Positions 1 through 12,100 are shown, counted from the first letter of the stretch. The stretch is 64,000 nucleotides of DNA from Euclidia mi (GCA_944739405.2 OX123205.2:37840475-37904474); one strand, 5' to 3'. Made by a program: numbers and translations. The notes: a model not told the origin generated them from the letters alone.

Positions 1-1
1 C

Positions 2-889
2 GCTTTAATACGTCGCCTTAGGGAACCGCGTAATGAGATTGAAGTTATGCAGGAACTCACGCGCACTAGGCGCAATAGAAATGAGGACGCCGAAAGCTTT
101 GGCAAGCGTTTACGCGACCTCCTAGATACCCTTTACTCCATAGGCGAACATGTGAATAAGACGTATTACGAGAAAATGGTCATAGAGCAGTATGTCAACC
201 AGCTTGACTTCCAAGTATCTATAGGTGTCAAAATAGCTAGACCGGAGACCCTTGAGCTAGCCATAATAGCAGCTAGGCAGGAAGAAAATCGCCTTGCATA
301 TAATAGATCCACTAGTACTTCATTTAATTCACCTTCAACGTCAAAGCCGAAAGAATTAGTAAAACAAAATAACGGTAACAGTGGTCCGTTCCGTAATGCT
401 TTTAATAATGCGCCTAAGCCGCATCCTAACTTTAATAACCCTTCAAATAGTTTTAATAATCCTTTCGGTGCGAGTAACTTCACGCCGCAACAAAGTAGCT
501 TTACACCTAGGCAGCCGCCGCAGTGGTCGCAGCCATGGCCAAATAAGCCTGCATCAGGTAATTTTAGACCTAATTTATCCAGGAATAATAGCGGTAACTT
601 CCGGAATCAGCCGAACTTACCGAAACATCAGGTAAACTCTCCACAGCAAGTATCTGTCGTCACAATGCGTTCCGTTAACAAACCCGCGACCCCGCAGTTT
701 GCGAAACAAGAGCTGTTTTACACACCGAGCAACTTAGAACAAATGCAACCGTTTTACGACGAAAGTGAGTATTATACTTACGATGGTCCAAACCACGATC
801 ACGCAGACTCAGAGCCGTGTACCGACGAAGCAGAGGTAAACTATGATCAGGATTTTATCTCGGCGGAGGATCCAGACAACCAGAGCTAG
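2..889 (+). CDS. gag: Errantivirus gag (5' end outside window)
   Basis: The reading frame is open from base 2 and stops with TAG at 887-889, so the 296 codons seen are the C-terminal part. The first ~95 residues are charged and helical, like the C-terminal capsid region of insect retrovirus gag. After that the protein is an Asn/Pro/Phe/Gln-rich linker (roughly codons 115-215) and then an acidic Tyr/Asp/Glu-rich tail. I see no CCHC zinc knuckle in this part, which is usual for errantiviruses. The product would be the particle structural protein. Its last 43 bases overlap the pol frame, so pol would be made by frameshifting. Confidence 0.85.
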   Translation, partial: ALIRRLREPRNEIEVMQELTRTRRNRNEDAESFGKRLRDLLDTLYSIGEHVNKTYYEKMVIEQYVNQLDFQVSIGVKIARPETLELAIIAARQEENRLAYNRSTSTSFNSPSTSKPKELVKQNNGNSGPFRNAFNNAPKPHPNFNNPSNSFNNPFGASNFTPQQSSFTPRQPPQWSQPWPNKPASGNFRPNLSRNNSGNFRNQPNLPKHQVNSPQQVSVVTMRSVNKPATPQFAKQELFYTPSNLEQMQPFYDESEYYTYDGPNHDHADSEPCTDEAEVNYDQDFISAEDPDNQS

Positions 890-3800
890 TTAAAATTAAC
901 TTTCAATATAAGGATCACTTACCTTATATCGAGTTACCAGAATTTAATGGTAAGTTTTTAATAGATACAGGAGCCAGTAGATCTTCAGTAGCATCTGATG
1001 TTATTTTCGGCACTATTTTTGAAAATTCTATAGACATAGAACCGTTCCAAATAGTAACCGCTCACGGTACATCGCTACATAATCAAGTAGTATATCTCCC
1101 TTTACCGCCAGCATTTAACTGTGAATTAACGCATAAGTTTTTAATTTTTAATTTAGACCCCAAGTATAAAGGTGTTATAGGATGTGACTTGCTTAAATTA
1201 CTAAACTGTAATATCGATCTTAATAATAATATCTTACATACATGCACTGCCGATATACCTATACATTTCAGTTATCCTATTCAAAAGATTAAAATTGAAC
1301 CTAAATGTGAAAAGATAATTACCGTTAAAACACACTATACAGACGGGCAATACTTACATGATAGTTTTTATTGGTCGGATCGTTTATTCTCACCCGCAGC
1401 TATTGTAAACGTGACCGATGGTTCGTTTAAAACCTCTATTATTAACTATAGTAATGAAAAGAAATACGTACCCAATAAGTCGATTATAACGCTAGAGAAT
1501 TATATAGAATCTGAAACAGAAAATACATATAAATTAAATAGCATGCAATTAAATGATGTCGATAAAGAGCTTTGTGAAAATTTAAAGAAAATACGTACCA
1601 GTCATATGAATGAAGAGGAGAAGCGCGAAATTACTAGGCTATGTTATCAATACAGAGATTTATTCTTTTCAGAAAATTTACCACTTACCTTTACTCACGC
1701 TGTCAAGCACGAACTTAGACTTACCGATAATACTCCAATATTTGTACGTAGTTACAGGCAAGCTCCTAAACAGCGAAACGAAATTCGTAAACAAGTAGAT
1801 AAACTTTTAGAGCAAGGAATTATACGCGAAAGCATATCTCCGTGGTCTTGCCCCGTGCATATTGTGCCCAAAAAGGCCGATGCCTCTGGGAAGGTCAAAT
1901 GGCGACTTGTAATAGATTATAGGCGTTTGAACGATCGAATAATTGAAGACAAGTACCCTTTGCCAAATATACATGATATTTTGGATAGAGTAGGGCGTGC
2001 CCAGTATTTCACCACCCTAGATTTAGCTAGTGGCTACCACCAAGTAGAAATGCACCCTAATGATATTGAAAAGACCGCATTCACCACTGAACGCGGCCAT
2101 TACGAATTTCTCAGAATGCCCTTTGGCTTGAAAAATGCACCAAGCACTTTTCAACGCCTTATGGACCATATCCTAAGAGGAATCGAGAATGTGTATACGT
2201 ACCTTGATGACGTCATCATCGTGACGTCAAGCCTCCAGCAACATACTGAAAAGCTCAAACAGGTCTTTGAAAGATTCAAAATTCATAATTTAAAGATACA
2301 GTTAGATAAATCAGAGTTCCTTCAAAAACATGTTACATTTTTAGGTCACGAGTTAACAAATGAAGGTCTTAAACCTAATAAAGATAAAATTAAAGCTGTC
2401 CTTAATTTTCCTTTGCCGAATACACAAAAAGAAATAAAAGCCTTCTTAGGACTTGTCGGTTATTACCGAAAGTTCATTAAAGATTTCGCTAAACTCACTA
2501 AGCCTATGACAGTTTGTCTCAAGAAAAATCACCAAGTAGTTCACTCCCCAGAATTCATAGAAGCCTTTAATAAGTGCAAAGAGATCTTAACTAACTCCCC
2601 GTTACTACAATACCCAAATTTTGATGAACCTTTTATTTTAACTACGGATGCGTCCGATTTTGCCTTGGGCGCTGTCCTTTCACAGGGCATAGTAGGTTCC
2701 GATAAACCCGTCGCATTTGCTTCGCGTACATTGTCCGATACCGAATCTCGTTACTCCACCATCGAGAAAGAGCTACTAGCCATAGTTTGGGCAATAAAGT
2801 ATTTTAGGCCCTACCTATATGGTAGAAAGTTTACAATATATACGGACCATAGGCCCCTCACATGGTTGATGTCACTTAAAGATCCAAATTCTAAATTAAC
2901 TAGGTGGCGTCTGAAACTCGCTGAATACGATTATAAAGTTGTATACAAAAAGGGCCCGCAAAACACAAACGCTGACGCTTTATCCCGTGCTAAGATATTC
3001 CACCACAGTATAGATTCATTGGCCGTTAATCTTGATGACAATAACGATGACGAGATAATAAACCGAATTTTTGATAACGCACGTAGGGAAGCCGCGAACG
3101 ATCCCGTGGCCAACCCCGGTAACGATAACCCACCTGAAAATCCAATAATTAATCCTGAAAATAATAACTCACCTGAAAACCCAAGCGTCCCAGAATCCCA
3201 AGCAGGCACCGATAGTATGAGCGTAGTATCACAAAACCCCGAATTAGTCTCAACCAATCACACTCAGCCAGATAACGAAAATAGAGGTATTCCTATTATA
3301 GCAGATGCAATAGATAGACAATTAAAGCAATTTCACATAAGATCCACACCTGGTTCTACATATCGAGTCGATAATAGGTCCACAAGCACTAGAAATGTTA
3401 TTAAAGATGTTTTTATTCCAATAAATAACACGGAAGCTGAAATAATTCGATTTTTAAAGGAACATACCGTAGCTGATAGAGTTTTCCATTGCTATTTTCA
3501 TAGTGACGAATTATATTATGCATTTTCCAAAGTTTATACAACGATTTTTAATGACCGTGGCCCAAAATTAATAAAATGTACTTCACGCGTAACTTTAGTA
3601 GAGAATAGATCTGAGCAAAATGAAATAATAAAGAAATACCATGAAGGTAAGACAGTACACCGTGGTATTCAAGAAACCTATAAACAAATTCACCGTAATT
3701 ACCATTGGGCAAATATGCTACTTACTATACAAAGTTATATCAATCAGTGCGATACATGTTTAAAAGCAAAGTATGAAAGGAACCCATTGAGACCACCTTT

Positions 3801-4686
3801 GGCTCTTACTGACACCCCAACTAAACCAATGGAACACCTATTTATGGACCTCTATTCAACAGGCGGTGCTACCTTTCTTACAATAATCGATAATTTTTCT
3901 TAATACGCACAGGCGGTACCTTTGAGTGCTAGCAGTAGTATACACATAGCAGAAGCTTTGATCAAAAATTTTTGAGTATTAGGTTTACCGTGTAAAATAA
4001 CTACAGATTCGGATAGTAAATTTGAAAACGATGTAATTAAAGAAATATGTGCACTTCATAATATAGGTATACATTTCACCACGCCGTATAATCCCAATTC
4101 AAATTCACCAATTGAACGTTTTCATTCCACCATAGCAGAAATAGTCCGCATTCAAAGAATGACTAACAAAGATGACCCCATACAGTCCATAATGACGTAT
4201 TCTATTATAGCATACAATAACGCAATCCATTCAGCTACAGGTTACACACCTCACGAATTACTTTTCGGTCATACAGCCTCTAGAAACCCTTTAGAATTGT
4301 ATTATCCAAAAGAGTTCTACCAAGATTACGTTATTAAACACCGTGCAAACGCTGAAGCGGTTCAGGAATGTGTTTCGGCCTTAATGTCTAAAAATAAGGA
4401 ACAGGTCATAGCTAAAAGAAACCAGGCAGCCGAAGAAATTATGTTCAAGGTAGGTGAAACCGTTTATAAGCAGGTAGCGAAGACAGCACGCAGCGACAAA
4501 ACGAAACCAGTTTACAAGGGACCCTACAAGATCATTCACTTGCATCCGAACAACATCGCCGAGATAATAGGTAATCACCCTAATTCTAAGTCCATTAGGG
4601 TTCATTTTAAACTTCTACGCAGGCATCATCTTGTTACAGGGCCCTCGTCGCAGGAGCCGTCGTGCTCTACGCATCAGCCACCGTGA
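847..4686 (+). pseudogene. pol: Errantivirus pol (protease-RT-RNase H-integrase) with two nonsense codons
   Basis: The pol frame opens at 847. In order it holds an aspartic protease (DTGAS at 964-978), a reverse transcriptase with YLDD at 2200-2211, RNase H (TTDAS, EKELLAI and YTDHRPL motifs around 2640-2860), an Asn/Pro-rich spacer (about 3050-3330), and an integrase with an H2C2 zinc region near 3650-3770. The integrase core keeps its catalytic D, D and E residues, but TAA at 3901-3903 and TGA at 3973-3975 interrupt it between the first and second Asp. The same frame then runs open to 4686. The polyprotein would normally copy the RNA genome and insert the cDNA; this copy could supply at most protease, RT and RNase H. 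Confidence 0.9.
850..856 (+). promoter_or_regulatory. Candidate -1 ribosomal frameshift site
   Basis: The heptamer GGATTTT is read G GAT TTT in gag and GGA TTT in pol, and lies at the very start of the 847-889 window where both frames are open. It has the same form as the G-GAU-UUA site known from the mouse mammary tumour virus pro-pol junction. No downstream pseudoknot was identified by eye. Confidence 0.55.
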
Positions 4687-6314
4687 ATGTAAAATCTATC
4701 GATAACGGTAATGGCATCCTTTTGCTTAAAGAAGGACAGATTCTTAAGCAAGATAATTACTTTAGTTTAGTTTGTATTTACAATATAAGTAGTTTACGTC
4801 TTACATCTATGAAGCTAATGGCTTTATATGCAAGCACTAAAGCCGCTGAAAGTTCAGCTTTCGGGGAGCTCCATAAAACTTATAGAGACCAAATTCAATA
4901 CAGTCTTAACCTTATTAGTAAAAAGTTTCAATTCTTAACACCTCACATTAGGCAAAAGCGTGGCATCATTAATGGTTTAGGTTCAGTAGTCAAGGCAATT
5001 ACAGGCAATCTCGATAACGACGATGCACTTAAGTTTGAAAATGAAATAGCTAATCTTAGAAACGACATGATAAACATTAAAAGTTCTCAGAAAAAGTCTT
5101 TAGTATTAGCAGAAAATACGATAGATGAATTTAGTAATCAGTTAATTAGGCTAGATGAAAATCATAAGCATTTAGCAGATGTTCTTAGAAATTTAACTAG
5201 AAATAGTAATAGTGTTAAAAATCATTTGCATTTCTTAGATGTATACGTACAAATAGATTTTAGTTTACAGATAGTTTTAGATAGATTAATGCTTTTAGAA
5301 GATGCAATGACCTTTGCCCGTTTAGGAACGATGCACCCGAGTATTATTAGCACACAAAATTTAATAGCAGAATTAAATAAATTAAATAAAATAGATAACC
5401 TTAGATTAGTAGCCGAAATAAACGTTAGTAACATACATATAATAGAAAAATCCATAAGAGTTAAAGCATATAGCACAGCACATTCAATTAACTTCATCTT
5501 AGAAATCCCAACAGTATCTCCCAAAACATATGACCTAATTCACCTTTACTCCATTCCCGATAAAAATAACCTTACCATTATTCCAAAGTCCAAATACCTT
5601 GCACTTGGTTACGATGAGTACACTTACCTGGAGGAAAGCTGCGACTCGCTGACTGATGACACCCAGCTCTGCAAAGCGCTGCAAACAAGAAAGACGGACG
5701 ACGCTGAAGACTGCATCGTGTCCCTGGTACAACACAAAACAGCCAACTGCACACATGCTAAGATGAACCTCGCCAAGGGCAAGATACAGAAGATCGGAGA
5801 CAGCAGCTGGCTGGTGGTCCTGACAGAAGATCAAGTACTCAGAACGGAATGCAACACCAAGACAGAATACAACAGAGCAGCCGGAGTCATGATCATCTCG
5901 CTAACAGAAGATTGCAAGATATCCGTAATGAATACAACCCTCATTTCCCACACAAGTACACTGGTCATCAACGAAGTTATCCCGTTACCCAAGCAACAGT
6001 CGTTGCCTGAAAATATAAAATACGAGCTGAAAATAGAAGAAATATCACTGGACAATATACATAAGCTGATCAACCGTGCAAACGAGATAGCTGCCAACAA
6101 GGACGTCGAGTGGCCTCGGATTGTCGCAACACCAAGCTGGACAACGTTGCTGCTCTACATCTTGCTGATAGCAGCTACTTTACGAAAAATATACCTTTGG
6201 AGAGCTGCAGCATCCCTGCGAAATAAAAGTACAGACAAAATCGAAGGTAGCGAGGACGCTACCGGAAGCAGCCCCTGCTTCCGTCTTAAGGAGGGAGGAG
6301 TTACCACGGCGTAG
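4640..6314 (+). CDS. env: Errantivirus envelope glycoprotein
   Basis: The frame is open across the end of pol and has no ATG near its start. A splice-acceptor-like CTTGTTACAG ends at 4639 and the next residues are hydrophobic (ALVAGAVVLYASA), so env is probably translated from a spliced RNA whose start codon lies in the 5' leader, as known for gypsy. A furin-type RQKR is encoded at 4950-4961, followed by a Gly-rich fusion-peptide-like start GIINGLGSVV, the layout of the insect retrovirus/baculovirus F group. A coiled-coil-like region follows, then a Cys-rich stretch (about 5640-5900) and a C-terminal membrane anchor LLLYILLIAATL near 6146-6182. The ORF is uninterrupted, stops at 6312-6314 and runs 16 bases into the LTR. 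Confidence 0.87.
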
Positions 6315-6507
6315 CAACCCCTTTCTGCCGACGTTGCAGCCTACACCACAAACCACGAGCAGCGTAAACTGTCAGCGCAGCATTTTCATTGTTTCAATTT
6401 ATAGTTAGAATTAAGTCAGTCTTTTGTCATTGTTAGTAGAATAAACATCCTTTTTGTAAGAAATAAATATTTTTTTTAATTAAATCCCCGACCGCGAGAA
6501 TTTAACT
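6299..6507 (+). repeat. 3' LTR of the errantivirus-like element
   Basis: It begins AGTTACCACG just after the purine run AAGGAGGGAGG and ends near TTTAACT. AATAAA polyadenylation signals occur near 6440 and 6463. The 5' LTR is outside the window, so the ends were placed by motif only, with a few bases of uncertainty on the right. Confidence 0.65.
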
Positions 6508-6620
6508 AAAGTCGAGATAATTTATTTTTGACTGAGGAAACAACTAAATTAGTTTGCGTTTGACAGCATAATATTATCATCCCCGTATCTTATATCTATC
6601 CTATGCCGATAAAATCAATA

Positions 6621-7398
6621 AAGGTGAACGCCGACTTGGCCGCACCGCACGCGCCGCAGTATTCGCATTCGAATTATTTATATGAAGTTCTATGCAACCT
6701 CGCACACCCACCCGCGCCGCAGTCGCCGCAGTCGCTGAAACGACCGAACTCCCCAAGCCGCAGCTGATGACGTCACCAACACCGGCCCGCACGCAGCGGA
6801 CGCTGCGGCTAGCGCGGCGCGGATGACGCTGAATGAAAGAACAGTGTTGCCAACACTGATTTTCAAAAATACGTAGATCAGAGTTAAAAAGTACATAGAT
6901 CTACGTACTTTTAATAATATCCTAGATAAAGGGAGTAAAAAATTGTAAAACGAGTGTTTCAAACATCGATTCGAGCCTGTAAGCAAATATTATTGACTTA
7001 AATTGATCGATAAGTTTTAAGTGTGTACTTGTTAAACTAATTGGGTACGAATAAACATGCAGCAAAGTATTAGCTACGTCCATTATTACGTGTGGTTTGT
7101 GTTTAATAATGCTTATTTCTTAGTAAAATTCCGTTATTTTGCTAATTTGGTAATTTGCTGCAAAATACGTAGATTCTGGGCCAGAAGTACGTAGGTTCGC
7201 GAGAAGGGTCCAAAATACGTAGATCTACGTAAAAAGACGTAGAGTTGGCAACGCTGTGAAGGAAATCAAGTGCGATGCGTGCGGCGACGGGAACGACTGC
7301 AGTGACTGCGGTGCGGATAGATGTGCGAGGCCATTAACAAAAAGCGATGACTGCGGGGACTGCGGCGACTGCGGTGCGGCCAAGTCTGCGTTCACCTT
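6621..7398. mobile_element. Non-autonomous TIR transposon (MITE), TA-flanked
   Basis: Terminal inverted repeats of 28 bp with one mismatch lie at 6621-6648 and 7371-7398 (starting AAGGTGAACG), and TA dinucleotides flank both ends (6619-6620, 7399-7400). Subterminal blocks of CGCCGCAGT-type repeats and an inner inverted pair (GTTGCCAAC near 6848, GTTGGCAAC near 7245, each next to ACGTAGATC motifs) make the whole unit a large foldback. There is no credible coding sequence; the Cys/Asp-rich reading frame at 7256-7441 is GC repeat. The TA duplication suggests Tc1/mariner-type mobilisation, but the superfamily is an inference. Confidence 0.75.
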
Positions 7399-7440
7399 TA
7401 GGCAGTGTTACTTTTCGGACTTCATATTAGTTTCTACCTA

Positions 7441-10400
7441 ATTGTATCAATAAATAGGGGTAATTTTTGCCTTACGCGGTAACCCTGAATTTAGAGTGAC
7501 GTACTATGTTTGTCTCTTTCTGTGACACGCTTTACCGGTGTCTATAGGATTCTCTGTCTACGGTTTTAGTGTTTGCTTTTTTAGTTTTTTCTTTTTCTGA
7601 ATGATTTTTATTGTGCAAGTTTATTTTAATTTTATTGATTGTGTGAGCTGACGGGTGGTGCAGAGACGACTGTGTTGCCTATAAAATTCACAAATATTTA
7701 TATACGGTATACTTAATATTTTATATATATTGTATTTATTATTTTATTATAATTATAGTACTATGGATATTGAAACGTATTTATCGGCTAATGAATCAAC
7801 TGCTTCTTCCGACAATGAGAGTTTTTGCTCGGCGGACGGCACGTTAAGCGAATGCCTTCTTTAGGCATTTGCACTTCAATCTGGCTTGTTGTTTAACGTC
7901 TGTCACATAAATGCACAGAGTGTACCCAGCCATTATAGCGACCTGCTGGAAGCATTTTCTGGTTCCAATGCACATGCCATCCTGGTTTCAGAGAGTTGGC
8001 TAAAACCAGTTCTTCCTTCTACATCGTACTCTTTGCCTGGTTACGTCCTTATTCGAAGTGACCAAATCAGCAGGCGAGGCGGCGGTGTAGCTATCTATCT
8101 CCGCAGCACCTTCCCCTTTAAAATTCTTACTTCATCTACTGCCACTTCTTCACCTGCGGAGTTCTTATTTCTGGAGGTAAACGTCAAGGGTGCGAAAGCT
8201 GTTCTTGGCGTTGTGTATTGTCCTCCTAGTGTTGACTATTTCTCCAGTCTCGAGTCGATTCTGGAATCTTTAGGGTCCGAGTATACTCATCTCATCATCA
8301 TGGGCGACTTTAATACCGATCTCCTTTCCCGTCAATCCAGTCGTTCCTGTAGGTTACTTGACATCGTCCAGTCAGCAAGCCTCCAAGTGCTACCTATGCA
8401 AGCTACTCACCACAACAGCAACGGCGAGGATACCTGGCTCGACCTAATACTAACCTCTGATCCTTCCAAAGTCACATCCCATGGCCAACTTTCCGCACCT
8501 GGATTTTCCCGCCATGACCTCATTTTCCTCTCCTACCGCCTGAAACCTCCTAAATCCCCACCCAAAGTTCTGCGCATGCGTTGTTTTAGTCGAATGGATG
8601 TTAAGAAGCTGAATAAGGATGCTGCCGAGTTAAACTGGAGTAGCATGATGTCTGCCTCCACGGTGGACGAAAAGGTAACCATATTTAACAACACAATCTC
8701 TGATTTATATGATGTTCATGCCCCAGTGAGACGGGTGAAGCTTAAACGTCCTCCCGCGCCTTGGATTACGACGGGTGTACGAATGGCAATGCGTCGTAGA
8801 GACCGAGCTTTTAGGCGATATAAAAAGGACCGTTGTGATGAGAACTGGGAGCTATTTAGATCTGCAAGAAATCGGTGTAATCAGATGGTGCGTAACGCCA
8901 AACGCCGACATATTCTCGATAACATAAATTTTTCATCACCTGCTAATACCTGGAGGTTCCTTAGAACACTAGGCATTGGCAAACAGCAGCACGTCGACAA
9001 TTGTGGGACTCTTGATCTGGATGATATCAACCGACATTTCACCTCTACCATTTCGCTGGATCACCAGATCATGAGTCTCACGCTCAGTTACTTAGCGGGG
9101 TTGCCTCAACCCAATATTGAATCATTTCAGTTTTCTCCAGAGTCTTCAGGCGAGATCAAAAAGTCAATCCTCTCCATAACATCTAACGCTGTGGGATGTG
9201 ACAATATCAGCCGTCGCATGCTAACAACAATCTTGGATCACATCCTACCTGCGATATCACACATCATTAACTTTTCTCTTGCTTCCGGTACCTTCCCTTC
9301 CTTATGGCGTAAAGCCTACATAATTCCCTTGCCCAAAATCCAAAACCCTACTGTTCCTAACCACTTCCATCCAATTTCCATCCTACCTTTTCTATCCAAA
9401 GTGCTAGAGGCCTGTGTTCACAAACAATTGGCTCGGTTTGTTCACAATAACCGATTGTTAAGCCCTTTACAGTCTGGCTTCAGGCCAGGCCATAGCACTA
9501 CCTCCGCCCTCCTTAAAGTGACTGGCGATATTCGAGAGGCCATGGAAAGCACCAAAATCACCGTGCTGGGGTTGATTGACTTTTCAAACGCCTTTAATAC
9601 CGTCAGTCACGATATCCTTTTATCTATCCTCACTCATCTTAGGGTCTCGCCTGTAGCTTTGGATTGGTTCTCAACTTATCTTCGAGGGCGTCAGCAGTCT
9701 GTCCGCCTCGATGATTCATCGTCGGGGTGGTCGGACACTACATCTGGCGTTCCTCAAGGCGGCATTATTTCTCCCTTGTTGTTTTCTACTTTTATAAATC
9801 TCCTGACTCAAAATCTTCAGTGTGCTTACCATTTGTATGCCGACGACTTGCAGATCTATTCACACGTAAATGTGGAATGCGTAGTAGAAGCCATAGATAA
9901 GATAAATAGCGATTTGGCAGCTATACTAACTTGGTCAGACAAGTTTGGCTTAGCTGTCAATCCTAGTAAGACTCAAGCTATTGTTTTAGGTAGTCAAAGG
10001 ATTTTAAAGAGGCTTCACATCTTTACCAGCTATTACATTTAGTGGTACTACCGTCAATCTGCACACATCAGTCAAAAATCTTGGACTGCATATAGACAGC
10101 ACGCTAAATTGGCAAACCCAAGTAAACCATGTGAGTCAGAAAGTCACCGGTACTCTACGCGCTCTCTACCGCCTAAAAAACTTTCTCCCGCCCGAGACTA
10201 AAATAATGCCTGTGCAAACTTTGATTTTCCCTCTGATCCACTATGGTGATGTATGTTACTTTGACCTGAATGCAGATCTCCTAAACAAACTTGACCGCCT
10301 TCTGAATAACTGCATTCGATTCATTTTCAATCTTCGCAAGTATGACCATGTGTCCACTTATCGTTCTCAATTGAAGTGGCTCCCCATTCGTCAACGCCGT

Positions 10401-11035
10401 AGTTTGCGTGCTCTCACAACTCTTTATACCATTCTTACGTCTCCTACTCCCCCTGAGTATTTAACGCCCCTCTTCCAGTATTTATCATCTAATCATGCTC
10501 GTAACCTTCGCTCTTCTAATAACCTTCTCCTCATGGTTCCAACTCACAGCTCTAATTTTCTACACTCTTCTTTTTCTGTTCAATCAATCCTTCTCTGGAA
10601 TGCCCTTCCTCTTGAGATCAGGATGGCCAGGACCAAGTGTTCCTTCAAGTTCAAAGTTAAAGAACTCTTATTGGCTGAAGCAGCAAGTGTATCATAATTC
10701 ATTTATATTTCATTTTGGCTTATAGTACCTATGTATGTAGATATATATAGTTATATATGTATGTATGATATATCATATATAGATGTACTAGTATGTAGCA
10801 ATAATAAATATTAATTGAAATTATGTTTATATAACTTTATTGATATCTATGTATGTATGTTATATATTTATTATAATCTATTTATATTTATGTAAGTTCA
10901 AATAATGTTCTCCTCATTTATATACCACCTACTTCTTTTCTCTCTGCACCACTCAAAGGTTGACTGGGAGATAATGCCCACGGCATTAAGTCCGCCTGTA
11001 TACGCTCTGTATATAAAGGTTTAAATAAAATAAAT
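7441..11035 (+). mobile_element. Non-LTR retrotransposon (LINE), jockey/CR1-like
   Basis: An AP endonuclease plus reverse transcriptase ORF, a 3' UTR (about 10698-11010) and an A/T-rich tail TTTAAATAAAATAAATC support a LINE. A second copy of the final ~110 bases is at 43910-44032, which fixes the 3' end. The 5' boundary is not visible; I start it after the MITE, which may include unrelated bases. The 3' UTR has ATGTATGTA-type simple sequence at 10730-10860. Confidence 0.85.
7763..10697 (+). pseudogene. LINE ORF2: endonuclease and reverse transcriptase, lightly broken
   Basis: An ATG at 7763 is in frame with the long ORF and precedes a Ser/Glu-rich leader, but TAG at 7862-7864 interrupts it; without that start the first ATG-like codon is near 7886. 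The endonuclease shows HINAQS, SESWL, MGDFNTD and SRHDLI motifs (7901-8525). The RT region runs from about 9280 and has the A-box LIDFSNAFN, the SGVPQGGIISPLLF block and YADD (9838-9849). The frame is lost between 10008 and 10040 and continues in another frame from there to TAA at 10695-10697, carrying the usual C-terminal region. Two lesions in about 2.9 kb mark a young but dead copy. It nicks target DNA and copies its RNA by target-primed reverse transcription. Confidence 0.85.
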
Positions 11036-11215
11036 CTTAATATATAAAATCCTTGCGTTACTGACTGACTGACAGACAAGCTACAGCCAAAACTATTGGG
11101 CGCAGAAAGCTGAAATTTGGCATGTATGTTCCTTGGGGACCATCGGAGCGCACTAAGAAGGGATTTCTCAAAACACCCACGGGATCGGTCAAAATAAATA
11201 AATTTAAAAAAATGT
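11034..11215 (+). mobile_element. Helitron-type 5' end fragment
   Basis: Starts TTAATATATAAAATCCTTGCG and carries GACTGACTGACAGAC and CTGAAATTTGGCATGTATG, wording I recognise from 5' ends of moth Helitrons. No 3' hairpin end follows directly, so it is a fragment or is interrupted; the nearest 3' end is at 12727. Non-coding. Confidence 0.45.
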
Positions 11216-11301
11216 GCAGGCGTAGCTGCTGGCGTCTTCTAGTAAATAAATAAAAAAATACATTTTAAACATACAATAAATAAAGTATAATAATATGTCA
11301 C

Positions 11302-11614
11302 CTGAAGACTTCAGTGTTTCATCAGAATGTGATCTAGAATAGTTGTGATCAAAATGCTTCTTCTTTCTATACTGATGTTCAGCACTGTAATCCGGTGCTG
11401 GAATAAAAGAATACAATAATAATCACGATGATTCGAGCGATTATAAATATGTACAAGGGCATAACTTTAACGTACCATCAGTTTTGGTCGGATTCAGAGG
11501 TATTCCGCTGAGAATTTGTTCCCAGGAATAGAGTAGGATGCACATCAGAAATTTGTGCAAAATACCGTCCTGTCACAAACTTACAAAACCCAGCACACAA
11601 TACTTGTAGTACAT
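11302..11614 (-). other. Possible exons of an unrecognised host gene
   Basis: On the minus strand, a 96-nt segment (11397 to 11302) is bounded by a good acceptor (TTCTTTTATTCCAG) and donor (CAG|GTGACA) and is open in phase, rich in Lys, His and Ser. Upstream on the same strand, 11569 to 11476 lies between TTTGTGACAG and GATG|GTACGT, is open, and joins the first segment with matching phase 1. An ATG at 11614-11612 is in the same frame but a TGA separates it from that second segment. I do not recognise the protein. It could be a host gene remnant, exons of an unlisted transposon, or chance. Confidence 0.3.
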
Positions 11615-12100
11615 CTTGATTTGCTCACAATACAAGTAGATTACTATAATTGTGGAACAGAAATATACGGAATTACCGATTACGGAATTTAATCAACGCA
11701 ACTATTTGCTCAACACAATTCAGCAATTAATGTTGACGTTTTATCTATTTCCTCGGATTTCTTGACATTTGTCAAAGTTGTCAATGACAAAAAACTAAAA
11801 AACAATATGGCGGATTTCTATTTTGCTTCAAAATCTGTATAATCTATGCTCAAAATTTTGGCGTCTAGTTTTTTTATTGGCAGATTACGGACCGTGAGTA
11901 ATTCCTAATTCATAAGAAACAATGAGTCTAATTTAGGGAGAACAAAAATACTATGAAACTTGGTTAAAGCTGACTGCACTTTTAATTTAGCAGCATTATA
12001 ATTTGCTAGTGCCGTAAATACATTCCATAAACTTAGACTGGCAACTCCCAGTTTCGCGATCAGCGCCCTCTGAACGCCACGCAATGAACTAAATGCTATA
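11570..12100. other. No feature identified
   Basis: Apart from the possible leader of the minus-strand exons just described, I see no ORF, terminal repeat or tandem array here. GACAAAGTTGTCAATGACAA-type text and AATATGGCGG near 11800 could be promoter-like but nothing supports this firmly. Confidence 0.4.

Larger units (their letters stand above)
1..6507 (+). mobile_element. Errantivirus-like LTR retrotransposon, 3' part
   Basis: The gag-pol-env-LTR order, a -1 gag/pol overlap and an envelope gene with a furin-type site identify an insect endogenous retrovirus of the gypsy/errantivirus group. The 5' LTR, primer binding site and start of gag lie left of the window. The copy is decayed: the integrase region has in-frame stops at 3901-3903 and 3973-3975, while gag as visible and env are open. 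The polypurine stretch just before 6299 and the AGTTA...TTAACT ends of the LTR fit the group. The elements downstream show no relationship to it. Confidence 0.93.

Noticed and set aside
7256..7441. Short Cys/Asp-rich ORF.
   Set aside because: It lies in the GC-rich inverted end of a MITE; no homologous small protein recognised.
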